Source: JANNSX01 sp963741525 (GTDB taxonomy: Bacteria > Pseudomonadota > Alphaproteobacteria > Rhizobiales > Hyphomicrobiaceae). From it: a DNA stretch of 64,000 bases. How positions within the stretch are numbered: position 1 is the stretch's first letter; each line of letters starts with the position of its first letter. Of the stretch, positions 26,302 to 34,498 are shown piece after piece. The stretch lies in the NCBI GenBank assembly GCA_963741525.1, contig CAVUIW010000005.1, forward strand, positions 248,001-312,000. The letters run 5' to 3'. Under the pieces are notes generated by a model, which was not told where the DNA came from, searched no databases, and was given only the letters and a program-made list of their open reading frames with translations. Both the position numbers and the translations under genes were made by a program.

Positions 26302-28020
26302 ATGGATTTCCGCCCGAACCGCCGACTGACCGCCATCGTCGCCGCCGACATTGTCGGCTACTCGCAACTCATGAGCGAGAACGAGAGCGCTGCGCTGTCG
26401 CTGGTGCAGCAGCACCGGGCGGAGGTCTTCGATCCCGAAGTGGCGCGTCATGGCGGGCGGATTGTCAAGCTTATGGGCGATGGCACCCTGGTCGAGTTCG
26501 GCAGCGTGGTCGATGCCGCCGGCGCGGCGCTTTCGATCCAGCGCCGGATGGCCGAGGCGGGTGGCCCGATCCGGCTGCGCTTCGGGATTAACCTCGGCGA
26601 TGTGATCGACGAGGGGAGCGACATCTACGGCGATGGCGTCAACATCGCCGCCCGCCTCGAAGCCATCGCACCGGCGGGGGGAATCTGCGTCTCTGCGCCG
26701 GTCCGCGAATGCCTCACCCAGGACGTCGCCGCCGAGTTCGCCGATGCCGGGAGTCACCGGTTCAAGAACATCGCGCGCGCGGTCGGCGTCTACAGCTGGC
26801 CCACGGGCGCAGCGCTTTCGCCCGGCGAAGAGGGGGAGTTGCCTCAGAGTACTGCCATCGTGGCGGCACTTCCATTCGACGATCTGACGGGCGATCCGGC
26901 GCTGAAGCACTTGGCTGCTGGGTTCGACGAGGACCTGTTGGCGATGCTGTCGTCGCTCGATGAGGTCAAGCTCGTGACCGCACCCCCGGCAATGCGCGAG
27001 GGCTCACTCGCCCAGGCCGGCCGCAGACTAGGGGCCGACTGGATCCTCAGGGGGTCGGTGCGGGCGGCCGGCAACCAGGTGCGGACCGGTGTGCAGTTGA
27101 TCCAATGCGCGGCGGACCGGATCGTCTGGGCGCGGCGCTTTGACGGTGATCTGGCCGATCTGTTCGCTTTCCAGGACAGCGTCGTCGAAGATATCGCGTC
27201 GACCCTTCAGGTTACCGTCACTGACGGTGAGCAGGCTCTCGTCTGGCGCGCTGAAGCGGGCAGTCCAAGAGCCTACATGCACTTCCTCAGCGGAAGAGCC
27301 AGCTACAAGGAGTACAGGCGCAGTGCGATCAGGCGCGCGCGGGAGTCCTACCAGCAAGCGATCGACGCCAGTCCGCGCTTTGCCGCGGCCATCGTGAGCC
27401 TCGCCCGCACCCACATCGAGGACGCGACCTGGGGCTGGTCGGGAGATAAAGCCGCGAGTTGCGAGAAGGCCAGAAAATTGCTCGAGGGTGCCTTTGCGAT
27501 CGAGCCCGACCACGCGCTGGCCTGCGCGGAGATGGCGCATCTCCTGATGGTCGAGAAGGAATTCGACGCAGGCCTGGACTGGGCGCTGCGGGCCACGCGC
27601 CTCGCTCCCACATTGGGTGACGCCTATCACGGCAGCGCGGCCTTGCTGAATTGCGTCGGCCGCTTTGAGGACGCGCTGCACTATTCGCGCGAGGCCATCC
27701 GACGAACGCCGGCTGCACCGGACTTCTATTTCGTGGCCATGAATGACGCTTACATTGGGCTCGGCCGATGGCGCCAGAGCGCGACGCTCTCGCGGAAGAT
27801 ACTTGCCCGCCGCCCCGACTGGCTGATGAACCGGGTCCTGCTTGTGATCGCCCTCATGGGCCTCGACCAGCGGCGCGACTCGGCGCGCGAGGTCGACGAG
27901 ATCAGGCGCCGCAGCCCCCAGTTCAGCGTGGCGGAGTGGCGGCGGCTCCTGTTCTTTCCGGATCGCCAGGACATTCCCGCGCTCGAGAAGAAGCTCATCG
28001 ACGCGGGACTGCCTGCTTGA
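26302..28020 (+). CDS. Class III adenylate/guanylate cyclase with TolB-like and TPR domains
   Basis: A 572-residue cytoplasmic cyclase. Residues 1-170: catalytic domain (RRLTAIVAADIVGYSQLM with a metal Asp; GRIVKLMGDGTLVEF with the second; GINLGDVIDEGSDIYGDGVN; NIAARLEAIAPAGGICVS). Residues about 195-330: TolB N-like domain (ALPFDDLTGD...ADWILRGSVR). The C-terminal half is TPR-like helical repeats. This architecture is very common in Bradyrhizobium relatives. An IS630 copy ends 70 bp upstream and may have displaced its promoter. Confidence 0.9.
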   Translation: MDFRPNRRLTAIVAADIVGYSQLMSENESAALSLVQQHRAEVFDPEVARHGGRIVKLMGDGTLVEFGSVVDAAGAALSIQRRMAEAGGPIRLRFGINLGDVIDEGSDIYGDGVNIAARLEAIAPAGGICVSAPVRECLTQDVAAEFADAGSHRFKNIARAVGVYSWPTGAALSPGEEGELPQSTAIVAALPFDDLTGDPALKHLAAGFDEDLLAMLSSLDEVKLVTAPPAMREGSLAQAGRRLGADWILRGSVRAAGNQVRTGVQLIQCAADRIVWARRFDGDLADLFAFQDSVVEDIASTLQVTVTDGEQALVWRAEAGSPRAYMHFLSGRASYKEYRRSAIRRARESYQQAIDASPRFAAAIVSLARTHIEDATWGWSGDKAASCEKARKLLEGAFAIEPDHALACAEMAHLLMVEKEFDAGLDWALRATRLAPTLGDAYHGSAALLNCVGRFEDALHYSREAIRRTPAAPDFYFVAMNDAYIGLGRWRQSATLSRKILARRPDWLMNRVLLVIALMGLDQRRDSAREVDEIRRRSPQFSVAEWRRLLFFPDRQDIPALEKKLIDAGLPA

Positions 28021-28108
28021 GCACGTGCGTCAAGCTCGTTCGGAGCGAGGGTGTGGCAGGCCCGTCATGCGCTGCATGCCCCGGAGTGTGCCCGCGAGAG
28101 CACGCCGT

Positions 28109-28714
28109 TCAATCGTACCTGAATTTCGCCACCCAGTCGCCGGTGCCGCCCGGCAGCAGCGCGAAGAGGTGGAAGGCTGGATTGTAGAGGTCGCCGGGGC
28201 CGAAGGGGGTGGAGGCGATGCGCTCGATGGTGCCGTCTTTGCGTTTGCGGAAGGTGGTGCAACCGGGCCAGATGCCGCCGTCCGAGCCGCAACCCATCGC
28301 GGCAGAGAAGGCACCCTTGGGATCGCGCACCATGGTGAAATCCCATCCCCGGCCTTTCGCAAACTCGGCCTGTTTCTCGACGGGATCAGGAGTAGCGACC
28401 GCGAAGGCGGCGCGATCTTCCAGATGCGGCAACAGGCCGTTGAAGCCGTCGGCCCAGAAGGTACAATAGGCGCAGCCGCGACCCATGTTGTGCACGAGCA
28501 TCAATTCGTCTCTGTCGCCGAAGAGGTCGCTCAAGTGAACGGTCTTGCCGCCCTTGCCCTCGAATGCGGCGTCCTCGACCGGCTCGGGCTTGGCCTTCAA
28601 TCTGAGTTTCGCCACCGCCCCGATCTGGCGCATGAGGGCCTTCTCGGCTTTCATGATTTCGGCGCGCGAGACGCCGGCCTTGCCATTGCGTTTCGACTTT
28701 GCTGCGACGGCCAT
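28109..28714 (-). CDS. DUF899 family thioredoxin-like protein
   Basis: A 201-residue DUF899 protein with a thioredoxin-like fold: LMLVHNMGRGCAYCTFWADGFNG holds the CxYC pair, followed by FAVATPDPVEKQAEF and GWDFTMVRDPKGAFSAAMG. The family is often beside AHSA1 and ArsR genes, as here, and is sometimes called a dithiol-disulfide isomerase-like protein; activity is not established. It starts 21 bases after the AHSA1 gene, so probably the last gene of that operon. Confidence 0.85.
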   Translation of the reverse strand: MAVAAKSKRNGKAGVSRAEIMKAEKALMRQIGAVAKLRLKAKPEPVEDAAFEGKGGKTVHLSDLFGDRDELMLVHNMGRGCAYCTFWADGFNGLLPHLEDRAAFAVATPDPVEKQAEFAKGRGWDFTMVRDPKGAFSAAMGCGSDGGIWPGCTTFRKRKDGTIERIASTPFGPGDLYNPAFHLFALLPGGTGDWVAKFRYD

Positions 28715-28735
28715 GAAACTCTCCTTGGATGGACC

Positions 28736-29191
28736 TCAGATTTCGACGACGCGAGCGAGGCGGCCGAGACACCCCGACCAGCCCTCAGCATGCTTGCTCT
28801 TCGCCGCGTCGTCGGCGAAGCGCTCGTGACGCAATATCAACTCGGTGCCGTCCTCCTTCGGCCGGAGCGTCACGGTGAGGAGGCTGACACGATCGGGCGC
28901 GTGCTCCCACGCCCAGGTGAGGACGAGCCGCTCGTTGGGAACGATCTCCTCGAAGGTGCCGCTCGCCACCGGCCTGTCGCCATTCGGCGCCGACATGGCG
29001 AAACGGTACTGCCCGCCCGGCCGTAAATCGACTTCGGCGACGGTCGGTGCGAAATCATCGCGAGGCGCCATCCAGCGCGCGAGCAGCTCCGGCGTCGTCC
29101 AGGCGGCGAAGACACGCTCGGGCGGGGCCTTGTAGTGGCGCTTTAGCGTCAGGCTGACCGAAGGGGCGGGTTTCGTCTTGGCTGCTTTCAT
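28736..29191 (-). CDS. SRPBCC / AHSA1 domain protein
   Basis: A 151-residue START-like protein of the Aha1 C-terminal-like (AHSA1) family: SLTLKRHYKAPPERVFAAWT, ELLARWMAP, VDLRPGGQYRFAM and the C-terminal HEGWSGCLGRL-type helix (here HAEGWSGCLGRLAR). Such proteins bind hydrophobic ligands; ligand unknown. Its ATG overlaps the ArsR stop by 4 bases (ATGA), giving a coupled ArsR-AHSA1 pair. Confidence 0.88.
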   Translation of the reverse strand: MKAAKTKPAPSVSLTLKRHYKAPPERVFAAWTTPELLARWMAPRDDFAPTVAEVDLRPGGQYRFAMSAPNGDRPVASGTFEEIVPNERLVLTWAWEHAPDRVSLLTVTLRPKEDGTELILRHERFADDAAKSKHAEGWSGCLGRLARVVEI

Positions 29192-29529
29192 GAACCCATC
29201 CCCGGCGTTTCATCCAGCAGCCGGCCCAGCGCATCGAGCCGCGTGGTCCAGAACCGCAGATGTTCGTCGAGCCAGCCGCGGGCCTCCTCGAGCGGGCCGG
29301 CCTCGAGGGTGCATGTAACGGTGCGGCCTTGCTTGCGCCGCGCGACGAGGCCGGCATCGCCCAGCACCGCCAGATGCTTCATCACCGCGGGCAGCGACAT
29401 GTCGTGCGGCTTGGCCAGCTCCGACACCGAGGCTTCGCCTTGCGCCAGGCGGGCGACTATGGCCCGCCGGGTCGAATCGGCGAGGGCGGCGAAAACCGGA
29501 TCGATGGTGGGTTCGCTATGCTTTACCAT
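29188..29529 (-). CDS. ArsR-family transcriptional regulator
   Basis: A 113-residue winged-helix repressor: DPVFAALADSTRRAIVARL, VSELAKPHDMSLPAVMKHL (recognition helix) and LVARRKQGRTVTCTLEAGPL. It lacks the Cys metal box of metal sensors and belongs to the ArsR group that is cotranscribed with AHSA1 proteins and probably autoregulates that operon. The AT-rich stretch TAGTATAGTATTGAACGCTA directly before its start is a likely promoter/operator. Confidence 0.9.
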   Translation of the reverse strand: MVKHSEPTIDPVFAALADSTRRAIVARLAQGEASVSELAKPHDMSLPAVMKHLAVLGDAGLVARRKQGRTVTCTLEAGPLEEARGWLDEHLRFWTTRLDALGRLLDETPGMGS

Positions 29530-29709
29530 TTAGTATAGTATTGAACGCTAGGTGATCGGTGTCAAGCCCGATCGTGACGTCGCATGCAATGTCCCAAAAG
29601 CGACGCGTCGGATTCCGCCGTGTCGCATGTCGCACCTAAGCCGTCGCACACTCACCCAAATCGGCAGTCATATCCCCCGAAACCGCTAAGAGTTGGGGAC
29701 CCACCGCCC

Positions 29710-30348
29710 ATGTATGCCGTCCGCCGCTTCGCCGTCCGCCACGCCCGCTTTTTCGAGGGCTTCTATCACCGTTTCGAGCGGCTCATGGTGGCGCTCGATC
29801 CCGCATTCGCGGCGATCGGCTACAACCGCGTCGAGCGGCCCGTCGCCTTCATGGAGAAGGTGACGAAGGGCCTCCTGTTCGACTGCAAGATGTGCGGCCA
29901 GTGCGTGCTCTCCTCGACCGGCATGTCCTGCCCGATGAACTGTCCGAAGACCCTCCGCAACGGCCCCTGCGGCGGCGTCCGCCCGGGTGGCTTCTGCGAG
30001 GTGAAGCCCGAGATGCGCTGCGTCTGGATCGAGGGCTGGGAGGGCGCGCAACGCATGCGCCAGGGCCTGGAACGCATCGCCGTCGTCCAGCCGCCGGTCG
30101 ATCGCACGCTCGAGGGCTCGTCCAGCTGGCTCCGCGTCGCCCGCGAGAAGGCGGCGCAGAAGCGAGGCGCCACCGAGGCCGTCGATCCCGGCAAGGCCGT
30201 GATCGCCAATGCCTTCAAGCGCGCCCGCACCTTCGAGCCGGCTTCCGCCCCGCTCGCCAAGGAACCGGCGAGTGCGCTCGCCGATCAGGCGGTGGGCGAG
30301 CGGACCAGCGTGCTCAAGCCCCGCTCGACCGGGGAAAACACACCATGA
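29710..30348 (+). CDS. MetV-like protein (methylenetetrahydrofolate reductase C-terminal family)
   Basis: A 212-residue protein of the MTHFR_C (PF12225) type, related to the MetV subunit that joins MetF in acetogens. The core FDCKMCGQCVLSSTGMSCPM, then NCPKTLRNGPCGG and GGFCEVKPEMRCVW, is a Cys-rich metal or iron-sulfur site. The last 60 residues are Ala/Lys-rich and probably disordered. The stop overlaps the next start (ATGA), coupling it to a MetF-like gene. Start ATG 29710 is the first Met before the homologous region. In non-acetogens its role is inferred: an electron-transfer or structural partner of MetF. Confidence 0.82.
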   Translation: MYAVRRFAVRHARFFEGFYHRFERLMVALDPAFAAIGYNRVERPVAFMEKVTKGLLFDCKMCGQCVLSSTGMSCPMNCPKTLRNGPCGGVRPGGFCEVKPEMRCVWIEGWEGAQRMRQGLERIAVVQPPVDRTLEGSSSWLRVAREKAAQKRGATEAVDPGKAVIANAFKRARTFEPASAPLAKEPASALADQAVGERTSVLKPRSTGENTP

Positions 30349-31358
30349 TGCGGCTGCACGCCCCCGAACCCTACGATCCGGTCCGCGACCCCCCGCTGAT
30401 ACCGCCGCCGGGTCATAAGTCGGCCTCGATGCTCGAGCGCACGTTGCGCAAGGGCCTGTTCGCCGTCACCGCCGAGCTCAACCCGCCCGACAGCGCCGAC
30501 CCTCGCGACGTGCTGAAGGCCGCCGAGCCGCTCGCCCATGTCTGCGATGCGATCAACGCAACGGATGCCTCCGGCGCCAACTGCCACATGTCGTCCATGG
30601 GCATCTGCTCGATCCTCTCGCGCGCCGGCCTCGGCATCGTGCTGCAGATTTCCTGCCGCGACCGCAACCGCATCGCCATCCAGGGCGACGTACTGGGCGG
30701 CGCCGCCATGGGCGTCGGCAACATCTTGTGCCTGACGGGCGACGGCGTCGGCGTCGGCGATCAGCCGGGTGCCAAGCCCGTGTTCGATTTCGATTGCATG
30801 AGCCTGTTGCGCACGCTCAAGACCATGCGCGATGAAGGCACGTTCCTGTCGGGGCGCAAGCTCACGACGACGCCGAAGATATTCCTGGGTGCGGCCGAGA
30901 ACCCCTGCATCCCGCCCTATGAGTGGCGCGCCAATCGGCTGGAAAAGAAGATCCGCGCCGGCGCCGATTTCATCCAGACCAACTACATCTACGAGATCGA
31001 CCTGTTCCGCCGCTTCATGGATCGCGTGCGCGACATGGGGCTCGACAAGAAGGTGTACATCCTCGCCGGCGTCGGTCCGGTCGCCTCGGCCAAGACCGCC
31101 CGCTGGATGCGCACCAATGTGCCCGGAATTCACATCCCCGACAGCGTTATCGATCGCCTGGAGAAGGCGGCGAAGCCTGGCGAGGAAGGCAAGAAGCTGT
31201 GCATCGAGCTCATCCAGCAGATCCGCGAGATCAAGGGCGTCGCAGGCGTCCACGTCATGGCCTACCGCCGCGAGCACCTGGTGGAAGAGATCGTGGCGGA
31301 GAGCGGGATTCTCAAGGAGCGGCTGGCGGCGCGGGAGACGGCGGGGGCGAGTGCGTGA
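30345..31358 (+). CDS. Methylenetetrahydrofolate reductase family protein (MetF-like, paired with MetV)
   Basis: A 337-residue TIM-barrel protein: FAVTAELNPPDSADPRDVL (first strand, with catalytic Glu), QISCRDRNRIAIQGDVLGGA (the cofactor-binding loop, RDRN), NILCLTGDGV and FIQTNYIYEIDLFRRFM. It interconverts methylene- and methyl-tetrahydrofolate. It differs from the classical MetF at 31.6-32.5 kb and is coupled to MetV, as in acetogens and some methyl-group-oxidising alphaproteobacteria. It may therefore run oxidatively, disposing of methyl groups from demethylation; that is inference. Confidence 0.85.
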   Translation: MMRLHAPEPYDPVRDPPLIPPPGHKSASMLERTLRKGLFAVTAELNPPDSADPRDVLKAAEPLAHVCDAINATDASGANCHMSSMGICSILSRAGLGIVLQISCRDRNRIAIQGDVLGGAAMGVGNILCLTGDGVGVGDQPGAKPVFDFDCMSLLRTLKTMRDEGTFLSGRKLTTTPKIFLGAAENPCIPPYEWRANRLEKKIRAGADFIQTNYIYEIDLFRRFMDRVRDMGLDKKVYILAGVGPVASAKTARWMRTNVPGIHIPDSVIDRLEKAAKPGEEGKKLCIELIQQIREIKGVAGVHVMAYRREHLVEEIVAESGILKERLAARETAGASA

Positions 31359-31550
31359 GTGTCGCGATTTCGCACGACCTCACCCCACCGTCACGGCCGC
31401 GTCATTGGCGCAGCCATGCTCCGCATGGACGGCGGCCGCCTAGCCATCTCAGGCTGCGCGTGGCGGTCGTGAATTCGGCACTATGCCGAACCGAGAGTTC
31501 GTGGGTCCTCCCGAATGGATTGCGCAGAGGCTCAAACGAGTTTTTCTGGG

Positions 31551-31568
31551 TTCCCGCCTTCGCGGGAA
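31551..31568. repeat. Short palindrome TTCCCGC-CTTC-GCGGGAA
   Basis: A perfect 7-bp stem with a CTTC loop, followed by TGACG. It belongs to a widespread extragenic palindrome class in proteobacteria and lies between convergent metF-type genes, where it may also terminate transcription. The rest of 31359-31621 shows no gene. Confidence 0.6.
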
Positions 31569-31621
31569 TGACGATGGAAGGAGCGGGAATCTGGGCAATT
31601 CCGCAAGAGTCTCGACGCTCG

Positions 31622-32488
31622 CTAAGCCGCGCTCGCCTTGCGCGCACCAAGCGGCAAATTCCGGCACAACATCTCGGAGAACCCCGCCTCGTTCAGCGTG
31701 AAGACATGGATGTGGTCGACGCCGTTGGCGAGCAAATCCTCGACCTGGCGCAGAAAGACCTCCTCGCTGACGCGGCGCTGATCTTCAGGACTCTCGAAAC
31801 GTGCGAACTTGTCGACGAGCCACTGCGGCACGCTCGCCCCGCAGCGCGCGGCGAAGCCTTGCATCTTGGCGAAGTCGTGAATGGGCAGCACGCCGGGATA
31901 GATCGGGATCGTGATGTCCGCATCCTCCGCCTCTTCCAGGAAGCGGTAGTAAATGGCGTTATCGAAGAAGAACTGGGTCAATGCCCGGCTCGCCCCCGCG
32001 TCCGCCTTGCGCGCCAGCATCTCGACGTCGCCTTCCGACGTCGGCGCGTCGGGATGCTTTTCCGGATAGGCGGAGATCGAGATGTCGAAGTCCCAGGCGG
32101 TCTTGAGGCTCGCAACGAACGCCGGCGAGGAGCGGAAGAAGCCCGGGCCGCCATAGCGGTCGGCAGGCCGGCCCTTCGGCGGATCGCCACGCAGCGCCAC
32201 GACCCGGTCGATGCCGGCGTCGCGCAGCTTCTGCGCGTAGGTCGCGACCTCCCAGATCGGCGTCGAGACGAAAGTAATGTGGGAGGCCATCGGCACGCCG
32301 GTTTGCTCGCCAATGGCGAGCACGGCCGTCAGCGTCGGATCGGCGGTGGTGCCGCCGGCGCCGTAGGTCACCGTCATGTATTCGGGTCCGAGCGCCGCCA
32401 GCCGCTGAGCCACCGCCGACAACTCCTGCCCGGCCTTTTCAGTGCGCGGCGGGAAGAACTCGAAGCTCACTGTCGCGCCTTGCGCCAT
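31622..32488 (-). CDS. metF: Methylenetetrahydrofolate reductase
   Basis: FAD enzyme reducing methylene-THF to methyl-THF for methionine synthesis. About 288 residues from ATG 32488 (GAAGG 8 bases upstream; the frame is open to an ATG at 32536). Motifs: VSFEFFPPRTEKAGQEL with the catalytic Glu, EYMTVTYGAGGTTAD, VVALRGDPPKG, SISAYPEKHPDA, ALTQFFFDN and PIYPGVLPI. Complete. It is convergent with the MetV/MetF-like pair and divergent from the methyltransferase gene. Confidence 0.93.
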   Translation of the reverse strand: MAQGATVSFEFFPPRTEKAGQELSAVAQRLAALGPEYMTVTYGAGGTTADPTLTAVLAIGEQTGVPMASHITFVSTPIWEVATYAQKLRDAGIDRVVALRGDPPKGRPADRYGGPGFFRSSPAFVASLKTAWDFDISISAYPEKHPDAPTSEGDVEMLARKADAGASRALTQFFFDNAIYYRFLEEAEDADITIPIYPGVLPIHDFAKMQGFAARCGASVPQWLVDKFARFESPEDQRRVSEEVFLRQVEDLLANGVDHIHVFTLNEAGFSEMLCRNLPLGARKASAA

Positions 32489-32610
32489 GCCGGTCGCCTT
32501 CTCGAAGGGGTTGACCCCGCCGCCGGGCCCATGCACCTAACAGCCAACTCGGAGACTACAGCACGGGCGGCCCGAAATCAGGTTCCCATTTTCGCAGGAA
32601 AGATAGAACA

Positions 32611-33570
32611 ATGACCCGGACCCTCGTAGCCTCCCAATCGAAGGAAGTCTTCATCGGCTTCGACCAGCCCTTCTGCGTCATCGGCGAGCGCATCAATCCG
32701 ACGGGCCGCAAGAAGCTCGCCGCCGAGATGATCGAGGGCAACTTCGAGACGGTGAAGAAGGACGCCATCGAGCAGGTGGCGGCCGGCGCGCTCGTCCTCG
32801 ACGTCAATGCCGGCGTCACCGCGGTCAACCCGAACGAGACCGAGCCGCCGCTGCTGCGCCAGACCATCGAGCTCGTGCAGTCGCTCGTCTCGGTGCCGCT
32901 CTGCATCGATTCCTCCGTGCCCGCCGCGTTGAAAGCCGGCCTCGAAGTCGCCAAGGGGCGTCCGCTGGTCAATTCGGTAACGGGCGAGGAGGATCGGCTC
33001 GAGCTCATCCTGCCGCTCATCAAGAAATACAACGTGGCGGTCATCGCCATTTCCAACGACGAGACGGGCATCTCGGAGGATCCGGATGTGCGCTTCGCGG
33101 TGGCGAAGAAAATCGTCGAGCGCGCGGCCGATCACGGAATTCCGGCGCACGACATCGTCGTCGATCCGCTGGTCATGCCGATCGGCGCCATGGGGACGGC
33201 GGGCCTGCAGGTGTTCCGTCTCGTCCGGCGGCTGCGCGAGGAGCTGAAGGTCAACACCTCGTGCGGCGCCTCCAACATCTCCTTCGGCCTGCCGCACCGG
33301 CACGGCATCAATGCGTCCTTCCTGCCGATGGCGATTGCCTCCGGCATGACGAGCGCCATCATGAACCCCTGCCGGCCGCAGGAAATGGAGGCGATCCGCG
33401 CGGCGAACGTGCTGATGGGCACGGATCAGAACTGCGCCGAGTGGATCATGACCTATCGTGATCACGTGCCGACAGCGGCAGCTGCAGCCGTGACGCCGGC
33501 CGGCGAGGCCGGTGGCGGCCGCCGCCGCGGCGGACGTGATGCGCGCCGTGGTGGGGGCGCGGCGAGCTGA
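32611..33570 (+). CDS. Methyltetrahydrofolate:corrinoid/cobalamin methyltransferase
   Basis: A 319-residue pterin-binding TIM-barrel protein of the AcsE/MtrH-like group: FCVIGERINPTGRKKLAAEM, ALVLDVNAGVTAVNPNETE, PLCIDSSVPAALKAGLEV, LVNSVTGEEDRLE and VNTSCGASNISFGLPHRHGI. It moves a methyl group between methyl-THF and a cob(I)alamin protein. The window has no corrinoid protein or substrate methyltransferase beside it. The last 30 residues are Gly/Arg-rich (GGGRRRGGRDARRGGG), an unusual tail. With the metF-type genes around it, it forms a folate C1 group. Confidence 0.88.
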   Translation: MTRTLVASQSKEVFIGFDQPFCVIGERINPTGRKKLAAEMIEGNFETVKKDAIEQVAAGALVLDVNAGVTAVNPNETEPPLLRQTIELVQSLVSVPLCIDSSVPAALKAGLEVAKGRPLVNSVTGEEDRLELILPLIKKYNVAVIAISNDETGISEDPDVRFAVAKKIVERAADHGIPAHDIVVDPLVMPIGAMGTAGLQVFRLVRRLREELKVNTSCGASNISFGLPHRHGINASFLPMAIASGMTSAIMNPCRPQEMEAIRAANVLMGTDQNCAEWIMTYRDHVPTAAAAAVTPAGEAGGGRRRGGRDARRGGGAAS

Positions 33571-33661
33571 TGATCGGCTGTGCCGGACACCGACTTGGGT
33601 CAGACCCTGCGGGTCTGACCTCTGCCGGAGGTCTTCGTATAGGGTCACTAAGCTGACGCCT

Positions 33662-34388
33662 TTAGCCCGACTTCGCCGGCGCCCACTCCAGAAACTGCAC
33701 CATCCAGCGGGCCATCAGCGGGCTGTCCTGTGGGGTCTCGATGTCCTTGCGGGCCTGGGCGATGATTCCCTGATCGAGATAGGCCGAGAGATACGCCGTC
33801 AACCGCCGCATGAAGGCGACAGTCATCTCCGGATGGTGCTCGGTGGTAAAGATGTGGTGGTCGATGCGGAACGAGCCGATTGGGCAATGCGGGCTGCCGC
33901 CGAGCAGCTCGGCGCCATCGGGGAGCGCGGTCACCTGGTCGCGATGCGCCGTATAGAGGTGGATGACCTCCTTCTCCGGCGTCATCCAAGGGGCTGATCT
34001 CGCATAGCGCGTCTCGGAGACACCGAAGCCCCAACCTTGAGTTCGCGCGCTCGACCTTGCCGCCGAGCGCCAACGCGATCGCCTGATGGCCGAAGCAAAC
34101 GCCGGCCATCGGGATTTTCCCGGCATCGGCCTCTCGAATGAAGCCCAACAGCCGTCTGATCCAGGGCTTGTCGTCGGTGACGGTGGCCGGACTGCCGGTG
34201 ATGACATAGCCGTCGAAATCCGCCACCTGCTTCGGAAAGACGTTGTCCTTCACATAGGCGATCTCGAAGCGCCAGTCCGGCCGGAGCGGCGACAACAGAT
34301 TGCGAAACGCCTCGCCGTCGTCCGGGAACTCGGCCGCGAAGGCCGGCGTATCCGTCGCGGTCATCAGGATGCCGATGCGGCGGGACAT
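33662..34388 (-). pseudogene. Class I glutamine amidotransferase, frameshifted
   Basis: About 241 residues in two frames. From ATG 34388: RRIGILMTATDTPAFAAEFP, FDGYVITGSPATVTDDKPWI and GVCFGHQAIALALGGKVERA, with the nucleophile Cys in the FGHQ elbow. The second frame continues TQGWGFGVSETRYARSAPWM, LYTAHRDQVTALP (catalytic His region) and IFTTEHHPEMT. One extra base near 34040 (in AACTCAAGG) breaks the frame. It resembles the GATase1 group that hydrolyses gamma-glutamyl compounds. Divergent from the P450 operon. Confidence 0.75.
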
Positions 34389-34498
34389 GGGACACTCCCT
34401 CATGGGCCTTCGGGCCGTCTATAAGCCGCTGCCGGAATAGTTGCAAACGAGACTATCTTGTGCACCAATCGGCCTGCTTGAGATAGGAGTTCGGGGCC

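Noticed and set aside
32489..32610. Cobalamin riboswitch before the methyltransferase gene
   Set aside because: No B12-box-like sequence or suitable folding could be seen in the short leader.
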